DNA of 64,000 nt from UBA4781 sp963556045 (GCA_963556045.3 CAUVYA020000002.1:1612001-1676000); one strand, 5' to 3'; positions 32,815-41,649 are shown, counted from the stretch's first letter. The notes: generated from the sequence alone by a model not told the origin. Translations and numbers: made by a program.

Positions 32815-34130
32815 AATGACATCACCCCTGGGTTCTCCAACCCAACTTTAATATCCTGCAAGAATTCGGCAGCTTCAACACCATCCACAACACGATGATC
32901 TGCGCTGAGGGTAATGGTCATGATCGGTTTTACAATCGGATTTTTCTGTGCATCAGGTACAAATTTTTCAACAATATTTCCAACTGCCAGAATTCCCGTT
33001 TGTGGTGGATTGATGATGGCTGTGAATCGATCAACCCCGTACATGCCCAGGTTCGATATGGTGAAAGTGCCGCCTTCCAGATCCTCAGGAACAAGTTTGT
33101 TACTGCGGGCTTTCTCTGCCAGCGCTGCAATCTCATCAGATAGTTGATAGATGCGCTTTTGATCGGCATCGCGCACTACCGGCACGATCAATCCTTCTGA
33201 TACGGCAACCGCAACACCGATATTCACATAAGGTAGTTCAACGATTGCATCCTCATCCAGAAAACTGTTCAACCTGGGGTGACGGGTTAATGCCCAGGCA
33301 GCCGCCTGTGTTATCAGGGCTGTATACGTGAATTTCGTGATCCTGCCTGTTACATCCAGAGCCACGTTTTCTCTTAAGGCAACTGCAGCGCTCATATCAA
33401 CATCCATCTGCAATGTCATGTGAGGTGCTTCGCGCATGCTGCGCGCCATATTCTCCGCGATGATGCGGCGTATACCCTTCAGTGGGATGCGTGTGACTTC
33501 TGCTGGAATTGTCAGATGCGCTGGCTTCCCTTTATTAGATACAGCCTGTTTTACATCCCTCTCCTGGATTCGACCCTGCGGACCACTGCCAGCAATGGAA
33601 TCCAGTTCAATATCCATTTCACCGGCAACACGGCGGGCAGCCGGGGTTGCAGCCACTTTTCCATCATGAACGATTTGCGTATTTTTAGATAGGTAAGCTT
33701 CGACATCAGCTTTGGTGATCTTACCACCAGCACCACTGCCCGTGATGGTAGAAACATCAATGCCGGCATCTTTCATCATGCGCAGTGCCACTGGTGTTGC
33801 ACTCATCTCATGTGCTTTTTTTGATTGTTTGGTGGTTGTCTGTTCCTGGCTTGCTACATCCTTCTGGTCATCTTTTTCAGGAAGTGCTTCGCCGGGCTGT
33901 AAGATAAACGCGATGATCCTGGTGACCGGCACAACATCCCCTTCTTTGTAGCGAATTCCTGCCAGCATACCGCTTTCGGGAGCTTCTACTTCCATGCTCA
34001 ATTTATCAGTTGAAACCGTAGCGATCGGATCACCTTTCTCAACTGTTTCACCATCTTTTTTCAACCATTCGATGATCTCAGATTCTTCCTGGGTGAAACC
34101 GAATTTGGGCATGATCACTTCTTTAGCCAT
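32811..34130 (-). CDS. Dihydrolipoamide acyltransferase (E2) with two peripheral-subunit-binding domains
   Basis: E2 core of a 2-oxoacid or acetoin dehydrogenase complex, 439 residues. It has an N-terminal lipoyl domain with the modified lysine in TDKLSMEVEAPE (Lys43). Two peripheral-subunit-binding domains follow in tandem (about 112-150, ATPVALRMMKDAGIDVSTI; about 160-198, ATPAARRVAGEMDIELDSI). The C-terminal catalytic domain has SADHRVVDG, with active His and Asp. Most bacterial E2 proteins have one subunit-binding domain. The gene sits between E1 beta (11-bp gap) and PTS IIA (4-base overlap). No E3 gene is in the operon, so the complex must borrow dihydrolipoamide dehydrogenase from elsewhere. 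The acyl group handled is not evident. Confidence 0.9.
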   Translation of the reverse strand: MAKEVIMPKFGFTQEESEIIEWLKKDGETVEKGDPIATVSTDKLSMEVEAPESGMLAGIRYKEGDVVPVTRIIAFILQPGEALPEKDDQKDVASQEQTTTKQSKKAHEMSATPVALRMMKDAGIDVSTITGSGAGGKITKADVEAYLSKNTQIVHDGKVAATPAARRVAGEMDIELDSIAGSGPQGRIQERDVKQAVSNKGKPAHLTIPAEVTRIPLKGIRRIIAENMARSMREAPHMTLQMDVDMSAAVALRENVALDVTGRITKFTYTALITQAAAWALTRHPRLNSFLDEDAIVELPYVNIGVAVAVSEGLIVPVVRDADQKRIYQLSDEIAALAEKARSNKLVPEDLEGGTFTISNLGMYGVDRFTAIINPPQTGILAVGNIVEKFVPDAQKNPIVKPIMTITLSADHRVVDGVEAAEFLQDIKVGLENPGVMSL

Positions 34131-34141
34131 GGGTTTACCTC

Positions 34142-35128
34142 CTAATACTGTCCCTGTACGATCTTGCGAGATTCATCAACAATATTTTCAACCTGCGGCA
34201 CAGCGTGATATTCGAGATTGCGGTTGTACGGAATGGGCATATCCAGTCCAGCCAGACGGCGGATGGGGGCATCAAGATACCCAAATGCTTCACTTTCTGC
34301 TATACAGCCAGCTACCTCCGCTCCAAAACCACCTGTTTTCACTGCTTCATGAACAATGAGTACTTTTCCGGTCTTAATGATGGATGCAGCAATGGGATCC
34401 AAATCCAGTGGATGAAGTGTGCGTGGATCAATGACCTCAACTTGTATACCTTCTTCTGCCAGTTTCTGAGCCGCCTCCAGAGCACGAACAACCATCACAG
34501 ATGTTGCGATGATGGTGAGATCCTTCCCTTCCCGCACCACATGACTCATCCCGATTGGGATGGTGTACATCTTTTCCGGAACCGGACCCTTGGTACGGTA
34601 GAGCAGTTTATGTTCAAAAAACATGACCGGATTGGGATCTTCGATGGCTGCCAGCAGCAAACCCTTTGCGTCATACGGAGTGCTGGGCATGACTACTTTC
34701 AATCCCGGAACATGAACAAACCAGCTTTCATAACTGCCTGAATGCTGCCCGGATGCGCCGGTACCGGAACCTCCCGGTAATCGCAATACCATGGGAACGG
34801 TTGCTTTTCCGCCAAACATGAAACGGATGCGCGCTGCCTGCAGCACCAGCTGCTCCATGGAAAGGGTCACAAAGTCACTGAACATGATCTCTCCCACCGG
34901 GCGCATACCGGTTAATGCAGCACCGACACAGGCACCTGTGATGGCAGCTTCCGAAATGGGGGTATCGATCACACGTTCCTTTCCATATTTTTCCTGCAGG
35001 TCACCGGTCACACCAAAAGCACCGCCGTAGACGCCGATATCCTCCCCAATAAGAAAGACTCGGTTGTCCTTCGCCATGATCTGATCAAGGGCTTCATGCA
35101 GTGCATCTTTATAGGTAAGCTCACGCAT
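34142..35128 (-). CDS. 2-oxoacid/acetoin dehydrogenase E1 component, beta subunit
   Basis: Thiamine-diphosphate enzyme beta subunit of 328 residues from the ATG at 35128 (MRELTYKDALHEALDQIM), which is the normal family start. A longer frame exists but would run through the E1 alpha gene. Typical blocks are GEDIGVYGGAFGVT, DTPISEAAITGACVGAAL, RLPGGSGTGASGQHSGSYE and KVVMPSTPYDAKGLLL, and the C-terminal transketolase domain has LIVHEAVKTGGFGAEVA. With the alpha subunit it decarboxylates the keto substrate and charges lipoyl-E2. It overlaps the alpha gene by 8 bases. AcoB-type and PdhB-type enzymes look alike here. Confidence 0.92.
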   Translation of the reverse strand: MRELTYKDALHEALDQIMAKDNRVFLIGEDIGVYGGAFGVTGDLQEKYGKERVIDTPISEAAITGACVGAALTGMRPVGEIMFSDFVTLSMEQLVLQAARIRFMFGGKATVPMVLRLPGGSGTGASGQHSGSYESWFVHVPGLKVVMPSTPYDAKGLLLAAIEDPNPVMFFEHKLLYRTKGPVPEKMYTIPIGMSHVVREGKDLTIIATSVMVVRALEAAQKLAEEGIQVEVIDPRTLHPLDLDPIAASIIKTGKVLIVHEAVKTGGFGAEVAGCIAESEAFGYLDAPIRRLAGLDMPIPYNRNLEYHAVPQVENIVDESRKIVQGQY

Positions 35129-36095
35129 AGACGCCCTCCAGTATTGTTGATAGATCCGGTTCGGGGCTGTTTTCGGCGAATGCAACGGCTTTCTGGATAT
35201 CAATTTTCACGCGATTTTGAATATCTTGCATTTCTTTATCTGTCACACCGATCTTCGAGGCAAAACGAGGGATCGGATCTTTCTTCATCCATTCTTTTAC
35301 CTCTTCACGGGTGCGGTAAGCCTGCCGGTCGCTTTTCGAATGCCCGCGCCAGCGATAGGTAATAGCTTCGATCAAAGTCGGTCCATCCCCACTGCGCGCA
35401 CGTTCCGCAGCTTCTCGTACCGCTTTATGAACAGTAAAGACATCATTCCCATCTACCGTAACACCCTTGATGCCGTACGCCACCGCCCGCTGGCTGATCT
35501 CTTCGATCTTGAAAGCCTGGTCAAACGGAGTGGACATGGCATACAGGTTATTTTCACAAAGATAGATAATGGGCAAACTCCAGATGCTCGCCATATTCAG
35601 AGATTCATGGAAAGCGCCTTCGTTGGCAGCGCCGTCGCCAAAGAGTGTCAACGCTACCTGCTTGGTCTTACGGATCTTGATACTCAAGCCCACACCAACC
35701 GCAATAGGGAGGTTCCCTCCCACTATGCCATTCGCACCCAGATTGTTTGATTCCACATCCGCAATATGCATGGATCCACCGCGCCCGCGGCAGTACCCAT
35801 TTTCTTTTCCGAGGAATTCCGCCATCATGCGATTCAAGTCACCACCCCATGCTAGAAAGTGACCGTGCCCACGATGAGTGTTCAATAAATAATCGTTTCT
35901 TGTGATGGCACTGCTGGCTCCTGCCGCAATCGCTTCCTGCCCAATGGAAAGGTGCATGGTCCCATGCACTTTTCCCAATGCATACATCTCTTCCGCATTT
36001 TCTTCAAAGGCACGCGTTAACACCATTAAATAAAGAAGTTTTTCTGCTTCTTGAAGTGTTAGTTCTCCTTCCAGCAACTTCTCTTTTTCCATCAA
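35121..36095 (-). CDS. 2-oxoacid/acetoin dehydrogenase E1 component, alpha subunit
   Basis: Thiamine-diphosphate-binding alpha subunit of 324 residues. The TPP motif runs from FGDGAANEGAFHESLN to LCENN. Other family blocks are GTMHLSIGQEAIAAGA, HRGHGHFLAWGGD, GRGGSMHIAD, GNDVFTVHKAVREA and ITYRWRGHSKSD. The length and the short N-terminus resemble acetoin dehydrogenase AcoA as much as pyruvate dehydrogenase PdhA. It is the second gene of the operon, 12 bp after the SorC-type regulator, and overlaps E1 beta. The substrate (pyruvate, acetoin or a branched 2-oxoacid) is unknown; context with a PTS suggests a sugar- or polyol-derived compound. Confidence 0.92.
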   Translation of the reverse strand: MMEKEKLLEGELTLQEAEKLLYLMVLTRAFEENAEEMYALGKVHGTMHLSIGQEAIAAGASSAITRNDYLLNTHRGHGHFLAWGGDLNRMMAEFLGKENGYCRGRGGSMHIADVESNNLGANGIVGGNLPIAVGVGLSIKIRKTKQVALTLFGDGAANEGAFHESLNMASIWSLPIIYLCENNLYAMSTPFDQAFKIEEISQRAVAYGIKGVTVDGNDVFTVHKAVREAAERARSGDGPTLIEAITYRWRGHSKSDRQAYRTREEVKEWMKKDPIPRFASKIGVTDKEMQDIQNRVKIDIQKAVAFAENSPEPDLSTILEGVYA

Positions 36096-36107
36096 TCCTC
36101 CACATCC

Positions 36108-37061
36108 TTATAAAAATGGTTCCACTGCTGAAGAATCCGTAATTAAAATATCCAGTAAATTTCCCTCTAATGCAGCTTTTACAGCAGGCGCTTTTTTCTC
36201 CCCTGCTGCAATGGTAATGACAGTTGCTTTCCCTTCACGAATCCTTTGAAAATCCGCAGCAACCACACGATCATTGATCTGATCTTCCAAAATCTTTCCT
36301 CGCTCGTTGAAAAACCAGCCACAGGTATATCCCACGGCACCCTGATTTCGGATGGAGATGAATTCGTGGGGTTCCATATAGCCCATTCTGACAACGCTGG
36401 CTTCTTTCGGTTCTTCCGTGATGCAGCCAATACCTGCCAGGACAATATCCGCTTTATATGCCAGTTCAATAGTAGATTTAATGGATTTTTGACGCAGCAT
36501 CGTATCTCTGGATGTTTTGCTGTCCATGATCATGGGCGCATTTAGCGTATAGTAATTACCGCGTACTTTATGCGCCAGCGAGCTTGCCAGTTCAGGGCCA
36601 TCAATAAAAGGGCTGCTTTTAATACCGATTGAACCTAAAATCTGTACGATTTTGACATTCCTTAACGATTCCGGCTCCATGGCATTGATCACTTCATACA
36701 CTGACGTTCCTGTAGAAATGGCTACGATCAGGTCATTCTTTATAAGTTTGCTGAAAATTTCTGCGCCCTGTTCACCAACGAACCGCAGTGTTTGGGCATA
36801 ACTCAGTTTCCCTCGGTTCACTACGATCGCATTTTTCAATCCAAACCGCTCTGTTAATATGTCTTCCATATCAACATTGCGAATGGAGGGAAAAATCACT
36901 TTATGCTCCACTACCCCTTTTTGTTCTGCTTCGGTCAGTAATCTTGAAATAGCTGAACGTGAATAACCAAATTCACGCGCGATCTCGGTTTGATTGCGTT
37001 TATCCAGATAATACATGGAGGCAATTTCAGCCAGTAGATGTTTTCGTGATTCAGATTTCAT
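36108..37061 (-). CDS. SorC-family sugar-binding transcriptional regulator
   Basis: A 317-residue regulator. The N-terminal helix-turn-helix (residues about 18-50: NQTEIAREFGYSRSAISRLL) is joined to a C-terminal SorC/DeoR-like effector domain. That domain has VAISTGTSVYEVINAM, VQILGSIG, DIVLAGIGC, VGYTCGWFFNERG and VTIAAGEKKAPAVKAAL, the pattern of phospho-sugar-sensing regulators. It is the first gene of the operon with E1/E2 and PTS genes, so it most likely controls that operon in response to the phosphorylated substrate. A 16-bp perfect palindrome (37134-37149) lies about 75 bp upstream and is a good candidate operator. Confidence 0.9.
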   Translation of the reverse strand: MKSESRKHLLAEIASMYYLDKRNQTEIAREFGYSRSAISRLLTEAEQKGVVEHKVIFPSIRNVDMEDILTERFGLKNAIVVNRGKLSYAQTLRFVGEQGAEIFSKLIKNDLIVAISTGTSVYEVINAMEPESLRNVKIVQILGSIGIKSSPFIDGPELASSLAHKVRGNYYTLNAPMIMDSKTSRDTMLRQKSIKSTIELAYKADIVLAGIGCITEEPKEASVVRMGYMEPHEFISIRNQGAVGYTCGWFFNERGKILEDQINDRVVAADFQRIREGKATVITIAAGEKKAPAVKAALEGNLLDILITDSSAVEPFL

Positions 37062-37133
37062 CTTTTTCCCAGTGAATAAATCTCACTTTTAATATATCAT
37101 CGAAATATCAAATTTTCACCTATGTTATCACAT

Positions 37134-37149
37134 AATCACAATTGTGATT
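37134..37149. promoter_or_regulatory. Candidate SorC-type operator
   Basis: The perfect palindrome AATCACAATTGTGATT lies in the divergent region between the regulator operon and the YdcF gene. Its position suits autoregulation of the operon and possibly control of YdcF. Confidence 0.5.
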
Positions 37150-37235
37150 TTTTTGCTGATGCCCCATCCGTTTCCATCCTCAAGAATTACGCATCCATCC
37201 TGTGTTACAATCTGACTTCAGTTAAGGAAAATAGA

Positions 37236-38018
37236 TTGTTTATCGTATTATCAAAATTTCTTCCACTATTTGTATACCCGCTAGGTTTGGGGTTAATTCT
37301 CCTGCTCATTGCGCTGTTCGTCTTTAAAAAGAAGGGCGCTAAAAGACTTATGTTACTGGCATTCATCATTCTTTGGGCATGTTCTACAGATCCGGTATCG
37401 AAAGCGTTGACCCGATCATTAGAATGGCAGTATTCTTATCCGGATGTAGTTCCCGAAGCGGATGTCATCATTGTATTGGGGGGCGGAACCGAAGCAGCCA
37501 TCCCTCCTCGTTCATTTGTTGAATTCAACAGCGCAGGAGATCGTGTTTTTGCGGCAGCCAGACTGTACCGAGAGGGAAAAGCACCAGCCATCCTGCTAAG
37601 CGGGGGAAATATTGCATGGCTCAATGGCAGTGATTCCACACCTGCAGATCAGATGGCAGAGATCCTCTCTTTTCTTGGCGTTCCTTCTTCCGATATGATC
37701 CTGGAAGATACATCCAGAAACACGCAGGAAAATGTGCTCAACGCCAAGCAAATCATTGCGGATAATGGGTATGAAAAGATCCTTTTGGTGACCTCTGCCA
37801 TGCACATGCCGCGCTCGGTGAAATTATTCGAAAAGCAAGGAATTGAGGTTATCCCTATCCCGGTAGATTATTCCGTTGTGGAAGACCAACAGGAACAAGC
37901 ATCTCTTTTAGACAATCTGTTGGGATTGATTCCCAGCGCAGGCAACCTTTCCGTTACCACCAACGCCTTAAAGGAATATCTGGGAATTTGGACATATGCT
38001 CTTCAGGGCTGGCTATAA
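37236..38018 (+). CDS. YdcF/DUF218 family membrane protein (ElyC-like)
   Basis: A 260-residue envelope protein with two N-terminal membrane segments (FLPLFVYPLGLGLILLLIAL and RLMLLAFIILWACS) and a DUF218 domain. Key motifs are DVIIVLGGG, AARLYREGKAPAILLSGG, LEDTSRNTQENVLNAK and LLVTSAMHMPRSVKLFEK. The proposed TTG start at 37236 follows TAAGGAA by 7 bases and puts the protein start directly before the first membrane segment. The ATG at 37122 would add 38 residues without a ribosome site and over a likely operator. Relatives (YdcF, SanA, ElyC) act in envelope or lipid-carrier metabolism. The function here is not defined. Confidence 0.85.
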   Translation: MFIVLSKFLPLFVYPLGLGLILLLIALFVFKKKGAKRLMLLAFIILWACSTDPVSKALTRSLEWQYSYPDVVPEADVIIVLGGGTEAAIPPRSFVEFNSAGDRVFAAARLYREGKAPAILLSGGNIAWLNGSDSTPADQMAEILSFLGVPSSDMILEDTSRNTQENVLNAKQIIADNGYEKILLVTSAMHMPRSVKLFEKQGIEVIPIPVDYSVVEDQQEQASLLDNLLGLIPSAGNLSVTTNALKEYLGIWTYALQGWL

Positions 38019-38160
38019 GCAAACATATTGATCGGAAATTCCAATAATTTTGATTGATAAAGAGGAAATATAACTCGATTTTTTCAACGATTTTCGAGAT
38101 TTTATTAATGTTTCATTGCTATAATGCAATTACAGGTTTTAAAAAAGGAATAGACACACA

Positions 38161-38913
38161 ATGATTGAAAAAGAAAAACAACCCGGAGATCGACGGATCG
38201 CGGTATTAATTGATGGGGATAACGCCCAGCCGTCTCTGATCGAAAAGATACTGGCAGAAGCAAGCAAATATGGCTCGGTTACCATCCGCCGCAATTATGG
38301 CGATTGGACGACCTCTAACATGAATGGGTGGAAGGATACGCTTCAAACCTATGCCGTACAACCCATTCAGCAGTTCCGTTACACAGTCGGCAAAAACGCA
38401 ACCGATTCAGCTATGATCATCGACGCCATGGATATCCTGTACAGCGCCAGTGTGGATGGCTTTTGTCTGGTTTCGAGTGATAGCGACTATACTCGTCTTG
38501 CCACACGTATCCGCGAAAAGGGGTTTTTTGTAATGGGAATCGGACAGAAAAAAACACCGCGCGCATTTGTCAACGCATGTGATGTGTTTGTCTATACCGA
38601 GAACCTCATGCCGAAACCCGCTGCAAAACGCAGCAGCCCCAAAAAGAGTACGAAAAGTGAAAAAGAACATCAAACGCCCGATCCTGCTCCCCTGCTGAAA
38701 CAGGCTTTTGATATTGCAGTTCAAGAAGACGGCTGGGCATTCCTGGGAACGCTCGGGCACCATCTGCGCCAGCTCGACCCAGGTTTTGATGCCCGCACAT
38801 ATGGGCACAACCAGCTATCTACACTGGTTCGCGCTTATTCAAAAATATTTGAGATCAAGGAAGTAAAATCACCGGAAGGCAATTCTGTCATTTATGTGCG
38901 CTGGAAAGAATGA
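38161..38913 (+). CDS. NYN-domain nuclease-like protein with OST-HTH-type C-terminus
   Basis: A 250-residue protein. Residues 10-145 form a LabA-like NYN (PIN-fold) domain with the acidic site in AVLIDGDNAQP, KNATDSAMIIDAMDIL and LVSSDSDYTRLATRIRE, which points to RNA cleavage. A Lys/Ser-rich linker leads to a C-terminal module (about 178-250: AFDIAVQEDGWAFLGTLGHHL, YGHNQLSTLVRAYSKIFEI) resembling the OST-HTH/LOTUS domain that binds RNA. A TATAAT lies about 45 bases upstream and AAAGGAA before the start. The nitroreductase gene follows with near overlap. NYN/OST-HTH proteins are widespread in bacteria but mostly uncharacterised. Confidence 0.88.
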   Translation: MIEKEKQPGDRRIAVLIDGDNAQPSLIEKILAEASKYGSVTIRRNYGDWTTSNMNGWKDTLQTYAVQPIQQFRYTVGKNATDSAMIIDAMDILYSASVDGFCLVSSDSDYTRLATRIREKGFFVMGIGQKKTPRAFVNACDVFVYTENLMPKPAAKRSSPKKSTKSEKEHQTPDPAPLLKQAFDIAVQEDGWAFLGTLGHHLRQLDPGFDARTYGHNQLSTLVRAYSKIFEIKEVKSPEGNSVIYVRWKE

Positions 38914-38927
38914 CACAGGAGAATAAT

Positions 38928-39443
38928 ATGGACCCCAGACTAGATATTATTTATCGCCGCCGCAGCATCCGAATTTTTGAGCGAAAGGAAGTCGAGCAAG
39001 AACTGCTTGAAGAACTGTTACAGGCAGGCATGGCGGCTCCCAGCGCCAGTAATGGGCAGCCCTGGGAATTTGTGGTAGTGACAGACACGCAAAAATTAGA
39101 ACAATTGCAGAGCAAACTTCATTACGGAAAATACAACGCTCCTGCCGCGATTGCAGTTCTGGCAAATTTAAGCATCGCGAAAAAGGAATCTTCTTTCCGA
39201 TTCTGGATTCAAGATTGCAGCGCTGCCACAGAAAACATCCTTGTTGCCGCAGCCGGTCTTGGTCTGGGCAGTGTTTGGATCGGTGGGTATCCTAAAGAAG
39301 ATGTCACCAGCCTCATCCATGAGATCCTTGAAATCCCCGAGAATATTCACGTCCTTAATTTGATCTATGTTGGTTATCCTGCCGAAGATAAGCCTGCTCG
39401 AACGCAATACGAAAAGGAGCGCGTGCACTGGCAAAAGTATTGA
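38928..39443 (+). CDS. Nitroreductase family flavoprotein
   Basis: A 171-residue FMN-dependent NAD(P)H oxidoreductase. The FMN-binding start is RRRSIRIFERKEV, followed by LLQAGMAAPSASNGQPWEFVVV, a middle AATENILVAAAGLGLGSVWIG and YVGYPAE near the C-terminus. These are the standard blocks of the small nitroreductases. The ATG at 38928 is chosen because AGGAG lies 6 bases before it; the ATG at 38910 overlapping the NYN stop is less likely. No redox partner is adjacent, so the substrate is unknown. Confidence 0.9.
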   Translation: MDPRLDIIYRRRSIRIFERKEVEQELLEELLQAGMAAPSASNGQPWEFVVVTDTQKLEQLQSKLHYGKYNAPAAIAVLANLSIAKKESSFRFWIQDCSAATENILVAAAGLGLGSVWIGGYPKEDVTSLIHEILEIPENIHVLNLIYVGYPAEDKPARTQYEKERVHWQKY

Positions 39444-39697
39444 TTCACTAATTTGATATTTCGGATAGATTTGTGAATCCCTCGATTCAGAATGGTCAAG
39501 AAGTAAGTGAATGAAAGTTTGAATTTGATCAATGTTGAGACTGATTCATTCTTCATAAATATCTTGTAAAATCACGGGATATGGGTTTAATAGGGTTACC
39601 CGTTTATTAGTACTGATGAAAAATATTCCTGCAAAAACAATTTACGTGTGATGCAGGATGAAATCACATACGCACAGAAATCAAGGAGTATACGATT

Positions 39698-40348
39698 ATG
39701 GAATTTCAATATCATGACTTGATTAAATTATGCGCCTCCCTTCTCCTGGGAGGCATCATCGGCGCTGAACGTGAACGCTATAAAAAAGATGCCGGTCTAC
39801 GCACCACCATCCTGATCTCGATCGGTTCCACACTTTTTACCATCCTTTCAGAACGTGTCGGCGTGGGCACAGGGTTGAATTTTGATACCTCAAGGATTGC
39901 AGCCAATATTGTGAGCGGCATCGGTTTTTTAGGTGCGGGTGTCATCCTACAGGAACATGGCAGGGTGAAAGGTCTCACCACAGCCGCCACGATCTGGATA
40001 TCTGCAGCGATTGGCATGGCATGCGGCGCCGGGGAATTCGTTTTGGCAAGTATTACCGCCATACTCACCATGATCGTTCTGGTCGCTTTCACAAAGATCG
40101 AGGATAAGCTGGAAGTCTCGATCGAGGAACGCACGTACGAGATCACATCCAAAATTAGCTGGGAGAAATATAAAGAGATAAAAAATCTTTTTAAAAGTTA
40201 TGGTCTCATCATCACCAAATCAAAACAGGAAAAGAAAGCCGGTGGTGATATGGTTCTGACCCTCGAAGTAAGCGGACCCTCTAAAAAACACGATAAAGTA
40301 GTCCAAAAAATCCTTTCGGATAAAGAGATCAAAGAATACTGGTTCTAA
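39698..40348 (+). CDS. MgtC/SapB family membrane protein
   Basis: A 216-residue protein. The N-terminal about 130 residues carry four to five membrane segments with the MgtC motifs KLCASLLLGGIIGAERERYKKDAGLRT, NIVSGIGFLGAGVIL and VKGLTTAATIWISAAIGMA. The C-terminal cytoplasmic tail has an ACT-like pattern. Relatives affect membrane ATPase activity and survival at low magnesium, but many homologues have unknown roles. AAGGAG precedes the start. The 254-bp upstream region contains a weak inverted repeat (GGGTTTAATAGGGTTACCC) but no recognisable magnesium riboswitch. Confidence 0.9.
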   Translation: MEFQYHDLIKLCASLLLGGIIGAERERYKKDAGLRTTILISIGSTLFTILSERVGVGTGLNFDTSRIAANIVSGIGFLGAGVILQEHGRVKGLTTAATIWISAAIGMACGAGEFVLASITAILTMIVLVAFTKIEDKLEVSIEERTYEITSKISWEKYKEIKNLFKSYGLIITKSKQEKKAGGDMVLTLEVSGPSKKHDKVVQKILSDKEIKEYWF

Positions 40349-40413
40349 ACAGGCATTGGGAACTTCCAGACCTTATATTTCGTTTTAATGGCATCTCATG
40401 AGGAGAAGGAAAA

Positions 40414-41649
40414 ATGAAAAAGAATGTAATATCCAGTCTGATCGTGGCAATACTCTTTATCATCAGTGCGTGCGGTCCTGTTTCCATCAATACCGGGGGC
40501 GAAACAATTTCCATTCAAGAACCTACCCCTGTTAACCTGCAAGATCAGGCGCCAAACAGCGATGCAAACCAACCAGTCGGAACCGTTTCTTACAAACAGC
40601 CGAAAATGATCGTGGTTGACAGCGGCGATGAGATAGGCTTGACCTTCTACAATCTGCAGGGGCAAGCCGTCACAGAGCTGCGCACCCCCAGCGCTGGCTA
40701 TTTTACAGCGGGCAGTGTACACATCGCCGGCGCTGTGCCGGATGGTCAGATCATGACTCCACTGGTCTATCATTCCTTCAATCCCGATTCCCTGCAAATG
40801 AACGTCAATGACACGATCACCACCCTGGTGAACACACCCATGTTCTATGGTTTAGCCGGTGCAGTTGGTGAGGCATTCATTGCCTACAGCACCTACCAGC
40901 CGGAAGATGATGCCGTTACCAGTATGCTGTACTTAGGCGATCTGAATACTCTTCCCATCATCGGTCCTATTTTTACACTGGAAAACTCGGATAATTTTTA
41001 TGTGGTCAACCCGCTGGGTATTTCCACTACAGAGGGCATTGCCACCGGAATCTGGTATACGCTGTCTGCATGGGGCATCGGCGGGGATATCATTTATCCG
41101 GTTAATCAAGGCTTGTACTATTTCGACATGACCAGCGGCAGCAGTTTTCAGTTTGCAGGAGCAGAATGCAACCCACAGGGATTATCACAGGATTTGAACT
41201 GGGCAGCCTGCCGCGGCGGTAATTCTGACGGCGGGTACAGCTACTTTATTAAAAATACGGCAGCAAACACAGCCGTAGACTTCCCCCTGGACTCAGCCAG
41301 CGATCGCGGAGCAGGATACGGGGTCTTTTCACTCGATAATTCCTATATTGCCTGGCTGGAAGCAAGCGGATCTCATATGGCAGAGACACCAAACTATCAC
41401 AGCCGTATCCGTATTGGTCTGACAGGCGGCGGTGTGGTCTTTGACCAGGATGACGGCGCTTTTGCACAGGCACTGGGAGCCAGTTCTGTTGAATACATCG
41501 AACCCGTTGGGTGGATTGACCCGCAAACCCTGCTGGTTGAGGTAGTCATTGAAGATTACGGAAATCCAAGTATTGTAAAAGTTGATGTTACCAATGGATC
41601 CATCACACCTTTCATCCATGGACGCTTTGTTACATTTGCATATCCCTAG
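40414..41649 (+). CDS. Hypothetical lipoprotein, beta-propeller-like
   Basis: A 411-residue secreted lipoprotein with signal peptide and lipobox (IISACGP, Cys near residue 19). After a Pro/Thr linker, the mature part alternates short strands with repeated Y-F/D-G turns (GLTFYNLQGQAVTEL, LYYFDMTSGSSFQFAG, YGVFSLDNSYIAWLEASG). This is reminiscent of WD/TolB-like propeller repeats, although I cannot count clear blades. AAGGAGAAGG gives a good ribosome site. It may form a pair with the next lipoprotein, but a terminator lies between them. No family is recognised. Confidence 0.55.
   Translation: MKKNVISSLIVAILFIISACGPVSINTGGETISIQEPTPVNLQDQAPNSDANQPVGTVSYKQPKMIVVDSGDEIGLTFYNLQGQAVTELRTPSAGYFTAGSVHIAGAVPDGQIMTPLVYHSFNPDSLQMNVNDTITTLVNTPMFYGLAGAVGEAFIAYSTYQPEDDAVTSMLYLGDLNTLPIIGPIFTLENSDNFYVVNPLGISTTEGIATGIWYTLSAWGIGGDIIYPVNQGLYYFDMTSGSSFQFAGAECNPQGLSQDLNWAACRGGNSDGGYSYFIKNTAANTAVDFPLDSASDRGAGYGVFSLDNSYIAWLEASGSHMAETPNYHSRIRIGLTGGGVVFDQDDGAFAQALGASSVEYIEPVGWIDPQTLLVEVVIEDYGNPSIVKVDVTNGSITPFIHGRFVTFAYP

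Noticed and set aside
39444..39697. Magnesium riboswitch before the MgtC-like gene
   Set aside because: Only a weak inverted repeat is present. No M-box core sequence could be matched.
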